A DNA stretch of 64,000 bases, from NCBI RefSeq assembly GCF_051172195.1, contig NZ_JBPJAQ010000003.1, positions 1-64,000 on the forward strand, written 5' to 3'. The stretch comes from Paludibaculum fermentans_A. GTDB taxonomy: Bacteria > Acidobacteriota > Terriglobia > Bryobacterales > Bryobacteraceae. The number at the start of each line of letters is the position of its first letter. Positions within the stretch are counted from its first letter, which is position 1. Shown here piece after piece: positions 24,263 through 34,078 of this stretch. The notes under the pieces were generated by a model, which was not told the DNA's origin, searched no databases, and saw nothing but the letters and a program-made list of their open reading frames with translations. Both the position numbers and the translations under genes were made by a program.

Positions 24263-26832
24263 AACTCCGATCCATGTGGAACCGACGCCTGGATGAGGAC
24301 CTGCAAGATGAACTGCGTTCGCATATCGAACTGAAAGCGGAGGAGCTTGAAGCGAACGGCATTCCTCGAGACGAGGCTCTCCTTGAAGCACGACGGCGTT
24401 TCGGAAATGCGACTCTTGTGGCGGAAAGCACGCGCGAACTTCACGTCTTTACCGGGATCGAAAGCATTTTTCAGGACCTCCGGTACGGTCTCAGGCGGCT
24501 GCGCCGCGAGCCCACCTTCACGGCCGCGGTGGTAGTGACTTTGGGTTTGGTCATCGGCGTCAACGGCGCGATCTTTAGCGCGGTGGAAGCCGTGCTTCTG
24601 CGCCCACTGTCGTACCCGGAGCCGGATCGTCTGCTTCAACTCTACGGGACGACAAAGGACTCCAGTCAGGAGGGGATCTCAATCGCAGATTTGGAAGCTC
24701 TGGCGTCGGCGCCTTCGCTCGCCGGCATCGCCGCGGAGCAGACCCAGAGCGTGAATCTTACCGGAGTTGAGGAGCCTGGCCGGCTGATCGGCGGGTTCGT
24801 CGGTAGCTCATATTTCCGAATCCTCGGCGTTACTCCAGTGTTGGGCCGCGGCATCAATGCGGAAGACGAGAAGCCGAATGGACCGGGTGTTTGCGTCCTG
24901 AATTACGCCGTATGGCGCGACCGATTCGGCTCGGACCCGAGTGTCCTCGGGCGATCGCTGATTCTGAACAATGCAGCGCACACCGTGGTCGGAATCCTCC
25001 CTGAGAGTTTCAGGCCGCGCTACACCAATGCCGAGGCATGGATGCCTGTGCGCGACTATCCCGGGTATTCACGGGATCGTGCCCGTACGCCGGTATTCGC
25101 GCTGGCGCGACTGGCGCCCGGCGCAACCATTGAGCAGGCGCGTGCGGAACTGGGGGGTGTCATGCTGCGGCTTGCGCAGGAATACCCGAAAACGAATCGT
25201 GACCGTGGCGTTGCCGTGAGCGCGCTGAGTGAGATTGCGGTGGGGTCCAGGCGCAAACCGTTGCTGGTCCTGAGCGCGGCCGCGGCGTGTATCCTGTTGC
25301 TGGGATGCGCCAACATCGCAGGGCTACTGCTGGCGAAAGCAGTGGGGCGCAAACAGGAGATCGCGATTCGCGCATCGCTGGGCGCCAAGACGGGCCGGCT
25401 GATGCGCCAACTCCTGACCGAATCTCTGTTGCTGGCCGGAGCAGGCGGCGTCGTCGGGATGATACTTGCGGATTTCGGAATTAAGATACTTCGCGTCTAC
25501 AGTCCAGATCTTGTCGGATCGACGGAGTTGCGGCTGAATCCACAGGTGCTGGCCTATCTCGCGGTGGTAGCGATTCTAACCGGCATTTTGTTCGGACTAG
25601 CGCCGGCATTCAACGCCCGAACACAGGCAACCGCCTCATTGCGGCAGAGGGGGGACACGAGAAGGCGCAGGTTCCAGAACGCGCTGGTCGCCGGGCAGGT
25701 TGCGCTGGCGCTGATACTGCTGATCGGCGCAGGGCTGATGGGGGCCAGCCTGCGGAACGTGGCCGCCATCGAGCCGGGCTTCCGCGCCGAGCGGGTCCTC
25801 ACGATGGAGTATCGTCTGGCGCCGGGTAAGTACGCGAGTGCAGGCCGCCAGGCCACGGTGCAGTATCGCATCGTCGAGAGTGTGGCCGCGGTTCCGGGAG
25901 TTGCCTCAGCAGCCTTGGTGGGCGCCCTGCCGTTCAGCGGAAATGCAAACCGGATTTCGATCACCTTGCCCGATCGCCCAGAGCCCGTGGCGATCGGCTA
26001 CAACCCCATCTCGCCGGGGTACTTCCGGACAGCAGGCATACCGCTGCTCAAAGGGCGCGACTTCTCATTTGCCGATGCGGAGAATTCGCAAGCGGTTGCG
26101 CTGGTGAACCGGACGTTTGCCGACCGCTTCTGGGCAGGGCAAGACGTCCGTGGGCGTCAGGTCAGGATATCCACCGGTGCATCGGCTTCCACTCCTGTAA
26201 CAATCGTTGGCATCGTCGGCGATGTAAAACAGTTCGCTCTCGACGACGGGAACGAACCCCAGTTGTACAGACCGTATGCGCAGGATCCGTACGACTTTGC
26301 GACGCTGGTCGTGCGTACGAAAGGCGACCCTATGGAACTGGCGAAGAGCGTCAAGCAGGCCATCTGGGCTGTCGAAAAACAACAGTCTGTATGGAAGGTT
26401 CGGACGCTCGAGTACCTGGTTGACCGTTCCTACAACTTCCTCCGGTATATCACTTGGACGACGGTTTCTTTCGCAGCGCTGGCATTGTTGTTGGCTGCCC
26501 TCGGGCTGTATGGACTTCTTTCGTACACGGTGAATCAGCGCACATCCGAGTTGGGCATCCGCATGGCGGTGGGCGCTACGCCCGCCGACGTACTGCGGCT
26601 GGTGGTCCGGGACGTGATTACTTTGACCGGCGCCGGAATTGTTACTGGCATCGTTTTCGCTCTGTGGCTGACACGGTTCCTACAGTCGCAGGTGTATGGC
26701 GTCACGACGACGGAACCTGCGATTTATCTCGGCGTCGCGATTCTACTGTTGATCGTTGCGCTGGTCGCGGCGTGGTTTCCGGGGCGACGCGCAGCGCGGC
26801 TGGATCCGGTCATGGCGTTGCGGCAGCAATAG
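24250..26832 (+). CDS. ADOP-type duplicated MacB/FtsX permease
   Basis: 860 residues. The N-terminus (LDEDLQDELRSHIELKAEE) is the helical DUF found in acidobacterial duplicated orphan permeases. Two MacB_PCD/FtsX modules follow: a first helix (AAVVVTLGLVIGVNGAIFSAV), a cytoplasmic-facing IAIRASLGAKTGRLMRQLLTES region, and a C-terminal GIRMAVGATPADVLRLVVRD. There is no ABC ATPase gene beside it. It probably forms a tripartite or mechano-transmission transporter with an unlinked ATPase. Co-transcribed with PadR. Confidence 0.9.
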   Translation: MLRMKLRSMWNRRLDEDLQDELRSHIELKAEELEANGIPRDEALLEARRRFGNATLVAESTRELHVFTGIESIFQDLRYGLRRLRREPTFTAAVVVTLGLVIGVNGAIFSAVEAVLLRPLSYPEPDRLLQLYGTTKDSSQEGISIADLEALASAPSLAGIAAEQTQSVNLTGVEEPGRLIGGFVGSSYFRILGVTPVLGRGINAEDEKPNGPGVCVLNYAVWRDRFGSDPSVLGRSLILNNAAHTVVGILPESFRPRYTNAEAWMPVRDYPGYSRDRARTPVFALARLAPGATIEQARAELGGVMLRLAQEYPKTNRDRGVAVSALSEIAVGSRRKPLLVLSAAAACILLLGCANIAGLLLAKAVGRKQEIAIRASLGAKTGRLMRQLLTESLLLAGAGGVVGMILADFGIKILRVYSPDLVGSTELRLNPQVLAYLAVVAILTGILFGLAPAFNARTQATASLRQRGDTRRRRFQNALVAGQVALALILLIGAGLMGASLRNVAAIEPGFRAERVLTMEYRLAPGKYASAGRQATVQYRIVESVAAVPGVASAALVGALPFSGNANRISITLPDRPEPVAIGYNPISPGYFRTAGIPLLKGRDFSFADAENSQAVALVNRTFADRFWAGQDVRGRQVRISTGASASTPVTIVGIVGDVKQFALDDGNEPQLYRPYAQDPYDFATLVVRTKGDPMELAKSVKQAIWAVEKQQSVWKVRTLEYLVDRSYNFLRYITWTTVSFAALALLLAALGLYGLLSYTVNQRTSELGIRMAVGATPADVLRLVVRDVITLTGAGIVTGIVFALWLTRFLQSQVYGVTTTEPAIYLGVAILLLIVALVAAWFPGRRAARLDPVMALRQQ

Positions 26833-27108
26833 ACGCACTTCGGTTTGCCCGTTCGACAGAATTCATCAAGGTGTGCCGCATCGTCCGAGCACTTACGCCT
26901 ATGATCTCGGCCGCACTGCGCCATGTAAGCTTTTGCCCATCGCCTTGCGCAGAAGATCATGAGGTTCGATCATGCGTTCCATTTCTTCCGTCAGGCACTG
27001 CTTGACGGCTTTCGCCCGGCAACTTTGAACGGCCGCCCGGCTCGAGCGGACAGATCATGTGTGAAACGGACGGGACAGATCGCATCTTGGCGACATACAC
27101 CTGCCCGT
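26833..27108. other. Intergenic stretch without recognisable gene
   Basis: About 280 bases between the permease and the truncated DinB repeat. Short frames exist but none has a plausible start or composition. A GATCATG direct pair (near 26958 and 26972) is the only small repeat noted. Confidence 0.4.
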
Positions 27109-27331
27109 CCCCTTGCGCGCGCCCGCACCACGCAGTACCGTGCCGGACATCATGCCGCGCATCCCTGGCTTTCCTGGTGAGTACCTCAGGGAACTGGACA
27201 TGGCCCGGACGCAGCTTCTCGCCCTGGCCGATGCCGCTCCCACGCAATTGTATGAATGGAGCCCGGCTCCGGGCACCCGCCCCTTCTCCGCCGTCCTGGT
27301 TCACATCGCCGTCGCCAGCTTCTGCCTGCTC
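27109..27331 (+). repeat. Left copy of 223-bp direct repeat (truncated DinB segment)
   Basis: This stretch aligns without gaps to 33298-33520 (offset 6189), about 95% identical by eye (11 mismatches counted, five inside the coding part). Identity stops abruptly at CTGCTC (27331). Confidence 0.85.
27152..27331 (+). pseudogene. 5' fragment of a DinB-like gene
   Basis: ATG 27152 begins the same 60 codons as the intact DinB-like gene at 33341 (MPRIPGFPGEY ... SPAPGTRPFSAVLVHIAVA). After 27331 the sequence becomes unrelated, losing the rest of the four-helix bundle and the C-terminal His ligands. It is a partial duplicate and not functional. Confidence 0.85.
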
Positions 27332-27409
27332 TCCCGTGAATTTCAGCGCGGCCTCCAGGTCCAGCGGCCACCGTATGCGCGGAGGCCCAGGTGTCCGGTT
27401 CGGGGCCGA

Positions 27410-28267
27410 TCAGTCGAGATCCTTCGCCTTTCTCAGCCGAAAGCCGACGCAGAATGCCACGTTCGTCACGATGAGGGTGCAGCCTCCGACGGCGAGGCTC
27501 GCAATGGAAAAGAAGGCAAGCAGCAAGTACTTCCAGAGGTCCAGCCAGGATTCGCCTCCCTGAACACTGCGCACGCTGAACGCCACGGCCAAGATGAGGC
27601 CCGCCAGGCCCAGCGCCGATTCCAGGGCGCCGATCACGAAATAGCGCCTGAAGGGGAGCGTCTCGATCTGGAGTGGGCCCGCCCCTTGCTGGTAGAGAGT
27701 GGCACGATTCCGATCAGCCCCGGCGACGGTGATCACGTCTCCGGCTGCGATTTCGGCCGGCTGGTCTGACGTGAGGGTGAGGATCCGCCCATCAAGATCC
27801 ATCAGGGCCGCATATCGGCCATTGGGGCCAGAGCGGTAACTGCAGATTTCCCGTACAGAGCCGCAACACTTCATCGGATGAGGCCAGAGCTTGGCCGGTT
27901 TGCGAGGACGCAGCCGCAGGAGCTTCCGCAGCGCTTCGATGCTTCTCTTGACAGGATCCTGGGGCTCCTCCGTGCTGGCGACCAATGCCAGATTCTGAAG
28001 TTCAGTGAAGAGCTCGCCCGGAAGCCGCTGTTTGACGGATTCGACCTGTTGTGTCAGGTCCGCTCCACGGGCACCCAACTCGTCTTCCAGTACGGCCGCA
28101 ATGCGGCGCGCCCACCGCTCGCGTACCTCCTCCTGGCTCCACCCGCTGTTCCGCTGCTGCGTGCGGCGGTCCAGCACTATCGCCATTTCGATGTAAGCCT
28201 GTTCCGGCGAGACAATGCCGGCGGCCGCGTGCACATCCAGGCGCAGAATGTCATCTTCAATAGCCAT
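27410..28267 (-). CDS. Hypothetical protein with C-terminal membrane helices
   Basis: About 285 residues from ATG 28267 (MAIEDDILRLDVHAAAG). The N-terminal 150 residues are soluble and helical. There is an OB-like or NfeD-like middle (GDVITVAGADRN; ALMDLDGRILTL). Two membrane segments end the protein (FVIGALESALGLAGLILAVAF and YLLLAFFSIASLAVGGCTLIV). No family recognised. It may be a membrane-anchored sensor or modulator. It is divergent from the radical SAM fusion. Confidence 0.6.
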   Translation of the reverse strand: MAIEDDILRLDVHAAAGIVSPEQAYIEMAIVLDRRTQQRNSGWSQEEVRERWARRIAAVLEDELGARGADLTQQVESVKQRLPGELFTELQNLALVASTEEPQDPVKRSIEALRKLLRLRPRKPAKLWPHPMKCCGSVREICSYRSGPNGRYAALMDLDGRILTLTSDQPAEIAAGDVITVAGADRNRATLYQQGAGPLQIETLPFRRYFVIGALESALGLAGLILAVAFSVRSVQGGESWLDLWKYLLLAFFSIASLAVGGCTLIVTNVAFCVGFRLRKAKDLD

Positions 28268-28471
28268 CGATTTACGACAAAGATCGTGAATTCCGCTCTT
28301 GCGGCAATTATACATCCCGGCACCGCGCCGCAGGCGTCCGGATTCTGGGATGCAAGTGGGCAGGGCGGGGATTCGTGTTTCCTTCGTGGACGCCTGCTGG
28401 TTATCGCCCTCTTTCTCCGCTCATCTACACACGACGCCACCCGGCCCTGAGCGATACACTAGCAGTTAGGC

Positions 28472-30960
28472 ATGGTGAATACGCAGGTTCTGCCCGCTCC
28501 GCCAGCTCAGACGCCAAGGTCGCTGTGGATTGAACTCACTTCCAAGTGCGCATTCGATTGCGTGTTCTGTTCGCGGAAATTGCGGCGTGGCGGCGGGCAG
28601 CATTTTCCGTTCCAGGTATTCGAAAAATTAGTGCGGTCCCTTGTGGATCCGCGCCGCCTGATGCTTAATTATTCTGGCGAATCCACCTATTACCCCCAGC
28701 TCATCCCAGCAATCCAGATGGCCCGTTCCGTGGGCGCCTATGTCGAATTGGTTTCGGTGCTCTCGCCGCTATCGGAGGAGATGCTGCCGCTGCTCGCCGC
28801 CAGCGGCTTGAACCGGTTGACCGTGTCCGTCCACACCACGGATCCGCAGCTTTACGCCGGCATCTACCGTCACGGCTCTTTCGCTGACCAGCGCGCGAAA
28901 CTCGAGCGGTTTCTCTCCTGCTGCGGCGCGCTGCCCAACCCGCCGGTGGTCGATCTTGCCTTTGTCGCAATGGACAGGAATCTGGCGGAACTGCCGGCTG
29001 TGGCTGACCTGGCTCAAACACTGGGCCTGCGCGACGTCATGGTCTTCCCCATCCTGCGCCGCGACCCCATTCCCGAGTCCTTCTCCCTGGAACTGGACGC
29101 GGCCGGAGTACCGCGTCCGGACTTCCGCGCCCGCCTGGACCAGCAGATGGACGCCACCCGCCGGCAGCATCCGGAAGTTTGCCTGACCCTCTCCAGTCCG
29201 CTCCCCTCCAGCGATCCGCCACGCCTGGGGCAGGTGCCCATCGCCTATGCTTGGCCTCTGCCCGAGGGTGGGGCCATCCACACTTGCGAGCAGAATCCCT
29301 GGGACACGGCGCATGTGCTGTCGAATGGGGATGTCGTCGTCTGCGAAGTTCTCGACCGGCAGCCCATGGGCAACCTGCTACACCAGGAGCCGGAAGAGAT
29401 CTGGAACGGCCCCCTTTACCGCGAGTTCCGTGGCCGCTACCGTCGCGGCGAAATCGCCGAATGCCGGAACTGTGCCTGGAAGACCGCTTACCAGCCATCG
29501 GAATTGCAGCCCTCGATTCATGCCGAACGCGGCGGCAGCGCACAACTCGCCCACGGTTGGCATGGGCCCGAGGGCGAGGAGCATATCTGGTCCACGCAGA
29601 GTGCCACGGCCGTGCTCGCGCCGCTCCAATCATCGTGCTCCATCCATGTTTCCGGACTTCTACCCCCTGGCCGCGAATCCGAAGCGAACGAACTTGCGAT
29701 CCGTTGCAACGGCCGGCCCGCCGGTGTCGTCTCCAATCCTTTCGCCGAGATCATGCCGTTTGGCTTGGATTTCCCCATACGGCCGGCCGAGCCCGGACCA
29801 TGGACTCTCGAATTCCGCACTCGTCACATCTACCGGCCCAGTGAGCGCGGCGTCGGCGCTGATCAGCGCGATCTCGGGTTCGCCATGGTGCTGCTGGCCT
29901 CCAAGCCGCACGTCGACAGCGTGCTTCAGCGGAAGCGCCGGCAGTCTCTGGCTTCCCTCGAGGACTGGATTCACCGGGTTGACCGGTTTGTGGCAGCGGC
30001 GAAGCAGGCTCTCCCGGCTCGCGGGATTACACCGCTGCCGATGGCGCGGCCTGGCATGACCGTGCTGATTCCCGAACGGGATAGTCCCGCCGATCTGGCC
30101 GCTTGTCTTGGTAGCGTGGCCGCCGCCGGTGTCCGGTTGCTGGAACCGCTGCAGGTGGTCGTTGTCGTGAACGGGGCGCCGGCCCATGAGTATGCCGCAT
30201 TGCGCGCGCAGAACCCGGCTGTGCAGTGGGTGTTCAGCGAGCGGCCGCTGGGGTTTGCGCGGGCCGTACACGCCGGGCTCAAATCCGCCCACAACGACTG
30301 GGTCTACCTCCTCAACAGTGATGCCTTGCTGGAGACCGATGCCTTGGCCGCCGTCGCCGTGCACCGTGCGCCAGGGATCTTCTCCGTCGCTTCGCAGATC
30401 TTTCTGAACGACACCACCCGGTTCCGGGAAGAGACCAACTGGTCGGACCTCAAGGACGAAGACGGCCTGGCGACGATTTCCGATTGCATCCCTCGCTCCG
30501 CTGCGAGTGTGGAGGGATTCTATGCGGCGGAGGGGCGTCGCTCTTCCAGACGCGCCTGCTTGCCCGGTTGATCGATTGTGACGCCTATGACCGCTTCTAC
30601 TGGGAAGACGTCGAATGGGGCTGGCGCGCCCGCAAGCTCGGGTACCGGAGCCTGTTTTGTGCCGATTCGGCCGTTCATCATGAGCAGGGCGCCACCGTGA
30701 GGCGGTTCTTCACGCCGGCGCAGGTGGAGGCCATGTGGCTGCGCAACCGGGCGCTCTTCCAGTTGCGAAACTGGGTTTCTGCGGGCCGCCTCGACAGCGT
30801 CCTGGACCTCCTGGCCGGGGCTCCGGAGGACGTTACCGAATCGTTCACCGGCAGGCGGACGATGTGGCGGATCGCGCGCGGCAGATGGTGGAGCCAGCGG
30901 GCTCCCCTAACCGATGAGGAAGTGCTGGGTTCATGGAAACGCTATATCTCGAGTTGCTGA
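28472..30960 (+). pseudogene. Radical SAM/SPASM - glycosyltransferase 2 fusion with a frameshift
   Basis: The first frame (28472-30571) has radical SAM Cys26, 30 and 33 (CAFDCVFC), a SPASM-like Cys group near residues 270-330, a beta-rich domain (~350-475, HGWHGPEGEEHIW ...) and a GT2 domain from about residue 527 (LIPERDSPADLAACLGS; LLNSDA). The GT2 C-terminus (GGASLFQTRLLARLIDCDAYDR, then EDVEWGWRARKLGYRS) is in the next frame and runs to 30960. Adding one G to the GGGG run at 30532-30535 restores a single ~829-residue protein. This is either a true null mutation or a sequencing deletion. Predicted job: modify a peptide or sugar carrier and glycosylate it. Confidence 0.8.
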
Positions 30961-31757
30961 AGAAGAGCCTGCTCGGTGAGCTTTACTGGGAGAACGAAGC
31001 CCGCATCCTCTATCTGCGTGAGTGCGCCCGGGACTCCCGTCCGTATCGTTGGCAGACTGAACTCCGCATCGAAGACGAATTGCCTGACTTCTGCCGCACG
31101 TTCAGGGCATTGAGTTCCATCGGACGCTTCATTGAGGATCGTGTGGAGAACCTCGGCTATCAGCACACCATGGTGGGGCGGTTGCGGCTCACCAACGTGG
31201 AAGCGTGCCTCGAGCAGGTCCTGCGCGAGCAGATTCCCGGCGATCTGATGGAGTGTGGTGTCTGGCAGGGCGGGGTCCCCATCTTCATGCGGGGCTTCCT
31301 CAAGGCGCACGGCATCACCGGGCGTCATGTTTGGGCCGCCGACTCCTTCGCCGGGGTCCCCGCGTCCCGCCTGCCTCAGGATGAGGGCGAGGATCTGAGC
31401 GCCGATCGCTTTCCCAACCTTGCCGTTTCCCTGGCCAGGGTGAAGGACCACTTCGCCCGCTACGGTCTGTTGGATAAGCAGGTTCACTTCCTCGAGGGAC
31501 TCTTTCGCGACACACTCCCCTCTGCTCCGGTGCGGAGCCTGGCCCTGCTGCGCATCGACGCCGATCTCTATGAATCCACACAGGATGTCCTGCGATATCT
31601 TTACCCGAAAGTCTCACCCGGAGGCTTTGTGATCGTGGACGACTATGGGTGCATCCCCGGTTGCCGGTTGGCGGTGGACGAGTACCTGGCACAGCACGGC
31701 TTGCGTCCGGAATTGCGGGCCGTCGACTGGACGGGGGTCTATTGGCAGAAAGACTGA
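30933..31757 (+). CDS. TylF/MycF-like macrocin O-methyltransferase
   Basis: 274 residues. LMECGVWQGGVPIFMRGFLKAHG (SAM binding) and VWAADSFAGVP (metal/substrate region), then LLRIDADLYEST and FVIVDDYG, match the TylF/MycF family (PF05711), Mg2+-dependent sugar or macrolide O-methyltransferases. It overlaps the end of the fusion gene by 28 bases, so it is co-translated. It probably methylates a sugar installed by the GT2 partner. Confidence 0.9.
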   Translation: METLYLELLKKSLLGELYWENEARILYLRECARDSRPYRWQTELRIEDELPDFCRTFRALSSIGRFIEDRVENLGYQHTMVGRLRLTNVEACLEQVLREQIPGDLMECGVWQGGVPIFMRGFLKAHGITGRHVWAADSFAGVPASRLPQDEGEDLSADRFPNLAVSLARVKDHFARYGLLDKQVHFLEGLFRDTLPSAPVRSLALLRIDADLYESTQDVLRYLYPKVSPGGFVIVDDYGCIPGCRLAVDEYLAQHGLRPELRAVDWTGVYWQKD

Positions 31758-32470
31758 AGTGTGGAGAGTTCGTTTGGCGCGAGATTCAGGAAGTGCTGGT
31801 GGTTGTCTCGAAAGTACGTCCAATCCAGATGCAGAAACCGGTTGAGTTCCATCGGGTCCAGGTCCGGGAAAGGCGAGCCTTCCCCGCCGAAGCCTCGGAT
31901 CAAGGTGAGACCCGTGGGGGCGGCAGGCACGGTGAGGATCCTCAATTCGGGCCGGTGCGCGTGCAGGCAAGCTACGGCCTTCCACACGTCCCCCGTGTAG
32001 AATTCCGTGCTGCGCTCGCGAGTGGACGTCTCGGCGTTCAAAGGGATGCTGTCATGGATGGCGATGACGCTGTTTGGCCCTGCGTACCGGGCCAGGCCGT
32101 GAAAGTCCTTCATCACCTGCTCAAACAGGTGAAGACCATCGATGAAAGCCAGATCAACGGGGCCGTGAGCGCAGATCTCCCGCAGTGCGCCGCTCTGGAA
32201 GAACTCGTCGCTGGTCGTGCGGAAGATTCGCACCTCTGCCGGATGGTTGGGTGGCATCTGTGCGGCCGGGTCCACGCCCACGGCAATTTCGGCGCCCGCG
32301 GCGAGACGCAGCGTATCCCCACAATACACGCCAATCTCCACATACACCCGCGGCTTCAGCAACTCGTGCAGCCACTCCATCACCAGACGGTAGTCCGGTC
32401 CGGGGAACTGTGCCGCGGCCTCGGCGTCGTGCCGCTCCATCTCTTCGCGATCCCAGGGGGACGAATTCAT
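31739..32470 (-). CDS. SAM-dependent methyltransferase (Methyltransf_24 type)
   Basis: About 243 residues. VYVEIGVYCGDTLRLA, GVDPAAQ and LAFIDGLHLFEQVMKDF identify a Methyltransf_24 class I enzyme. Its 3' end overlaps the TylF gene by 19 bases (convergent). Starts possible at 32479 (GTG), 32476, 32470 or the internal ATG 32440; none has a clear ribosome site. It belongs to the same cluster by position and family type. Confidence 0.8.
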   Translation of the reverse strand: MNSSPWDREEMERHDAEAAAQFPGPDYRLVMEWLHELLKPRVYVEIGVYCGDTLRLAAGAEIAVGVDPAAQMPPNHPAEVRIFRTTSDEFFQSGALREICAHGPVDLAFIDGLHLFEQVMKDFHGLARYAGPNSVIAIHDSIPLNAETSTRERSTEFYTGDVWKAVACLHAHRPELRILTVPAAPTGLTLIRGFGGEGSPFPDLDPMELNRFLHLDWTYFRDNHQHFLNLAPNELSTLQSFCQ

Positions 32471-33248
32471 GATCATCACAATTAATACAGAAGCGTCGAC
32501 GCTTTCCGTGGCGGTGGGCGGCCACCAGACGAATTATCCGCTGCATAGCCCGGACGCCTTTCATATATTGTCGCGCGAGTGGCTGAAACTCGGCTGGAAT
32601 CTCGAGCATTGGGCGACGTTCTCGTGGTTGGGGCGGCAGTTCCTCCAATTGCCGGACGATATGCTCCGGCTGGCTGAGGCGGTTTGGCGGCTGCGGCCTG
32701 CAGTGATTGTGGAGACAGGCGTCTATGACGGCGGCAGCACGCTCTGGTTTGCGTCACTCTGCAAACTGATGGGGCATGGCCGTGTGATCTCGGTGGAATC
32801 GGAACTCCGGAGCGAGGTACGGGCTGCGATTGACGAGCATGCGGCCGGTCTCGTGACCTTGGTGGAGGGTGATTCCAGTGCGCCCGGCACCGGCGCGGCC
32901 GTGAGTTCACTGGTAGCACCAGGAGAGTCAACCTTCGTTTTTCTGGACAGCGATCACCACAAACAACATGTCGCCGGTGAACTGAGGAACTTCGCACCGC
33001 TGGTCAGCGGCGGCTCCTATCTTGTCGTCGCCGACAGCAACCTGGCGCAACTGGCCGAACTCCCCAATGGAGAACGTACCTGGAGCCAGGACAATCCGGG
33101 CGTCGCGGTGGACGAGTTCCTGGAGGCACATCCTGAATTTCGACGCGAGCGGTTCGTCCCCACGTTTGAGGATTCCGTGGACTTCTCCGGCCTCAGCTAC
33201 TTCGGGAATACCTGGTTGAAGCGCACGCAAGACCCCGCGAAGCCGTAG
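32469..33248 (+). CDS. CmcI-like (cephalosporin hydroxylase family) methyltransferase
   Basis: 259 residues. VIVETGVYDGGSTLWFASL is the SAM site, VISVESELRSEV the acidic loop, and FVFLDSDHHKQHVAGEL the family's Asp/His core, as in CmcI/RhlI-type proteins. AGGGGG lies 9 bases upstream of ATG. Its start overlaps the start of the divergent methyltransferase gene (CATG at 32468-32471). Such proteins methylate hydroxyls on sugars or antibiotics. Confidence 0.85.
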   Translation: MIITINTEASTLSVAVGGHQTNYPLHSPDAFHILSREWLKLGWNLEHWATFSWLGRQFLQLPDDMLRLAEAVWRLRPAVIVETGVYDGGSTLWFASLCKLMGHGRVISVESELRSEVRAAIDEHAAGLVTLVEGDSSAPGTGAAVSSLVAPGESTFVFLDSDHHKQHVAGELRNFAPLVSGGSYLVVADSNLAQLAELPNGERTWSQDNPGVAVDEFLEAHPEFRRERFVPTFEDSVDFSGLSYFGNTWLKRTQDPAKP

Positions 33249-33297
33249 TTCGCGCCATGGTGCTACGCGGAGGGGCTGTTCGCTCCATCCTGACAAT

Positions 33298-33520
33298 CCC
33301 CTTGCGCCCCTCCGCACCGCGGAGTACAGTGCCGGACATCATGCCGCGCATCCCTGGCTTTCCTGGTGAGTACCTCGGGGAACTGGACATGGCCCGGACG
33401 CAGCTTCTCGCCCTGGCCGATGCCGCCCCCACGCAATTGTATGAATGGAGCCCGGCTCCGGGCACCCGCCCCTTCTCCGCCGTCCTGGTTCACATCGCCG
33501 TTGCCAACTTCTGTCTGCTC
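33298..33520 (+). repeat. Right copy of 223-bp direct repeat (intact DinB gene 5' part)
   Basis: See the left copy at 27109-27331. Same orientation, gap-free, about 95% identity by eye. The region between the two copies is the radical SAM/glycosyltransferase cluster. Confidence 0.85.
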
Positions 33521-33925
33521 CACCTCGCCGGAGTCCGAACCGCAACCGGCATTGAGTTGTATGGGGAGTGGGAGCCGGACGATCCAGTCCAGCGCCTGGC
33601 CATGGTCCGCAGGAATCTGGCCACGGAACGCGCCATCGTGGATAAGCCGGGCACGATTGATTTTCTACGACGCTCGCTGGAGGCGGTCCAGCTTGCCTGG
33701 CTCGACTCCAGTGACGCGATGCTGGAGCAGCCACGTAGTTTCATTGGAGAGGAAACCACGCGCCGCCGCCTGTATCTCCGGATGCTGGTGCACACCCATG
33801 AACACATGGGGCAAGCCATCGCCTACGCTCGCACCTTCGGCATGAAGTTGCCATGGCCCGATCCACTGGCGGGCCTGGAGAACATGCCTGAGCAAATGCC
33901 TGCGGATCCTGTGCCCACAGCCTGA
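33341..33925 (+). CDS. DinB-family metal-dependent protein
   Basis: 194 residues forming a four-helix bundle. His ligands: HIAVANF (about residue 52) and HTHEHMGQAIAYAR (about 148-152). DinB proteins bind a divalent metal and include thiol-dependent hydrolases and transferases. ATG 33341 is chosen because the fragment at 27152 starts identically. Function not known. Confidence 0.85.
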   Translation: MPRIPGFPGEYLGELDMARTQLLALADAAPTQLYEWSPAPGTRPFSAVLVHIAVANFCLLHLAGVRTATGIELYGEWEPDDPVQRLAMVRRNLATERAIVDKPGTIDFLRRSLEAVQLAWLDSSDAMLEQPRSFIGEETTRRRLYLRMLVHTHEHMGQAIAYARTFGMKLPWPDPLAGLENMPEQMPADPVPTA

Positions 33926-34078
33926 CTTTTCGCTGGGCTAGGTTCCCGGTCAACCTGGTATGCACGTCACCCTCCGCGTGGGCGCCTTCGATTGAGCTGT
34001 GTCCGGGAACCAGCCGGGGCATTTCATCGCACCCCACTCACTCTGTTGCCAGCCTAATCTGAGATCGGGGGGTTCCCG

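Noticed and set aside
27113..27769. 218-codon frame reading from the DinB fragment into the next gene
   Set aside because: After codon ~73 it is antisense to the membrane protein at 27410; only the fragment is homologous to DinB.
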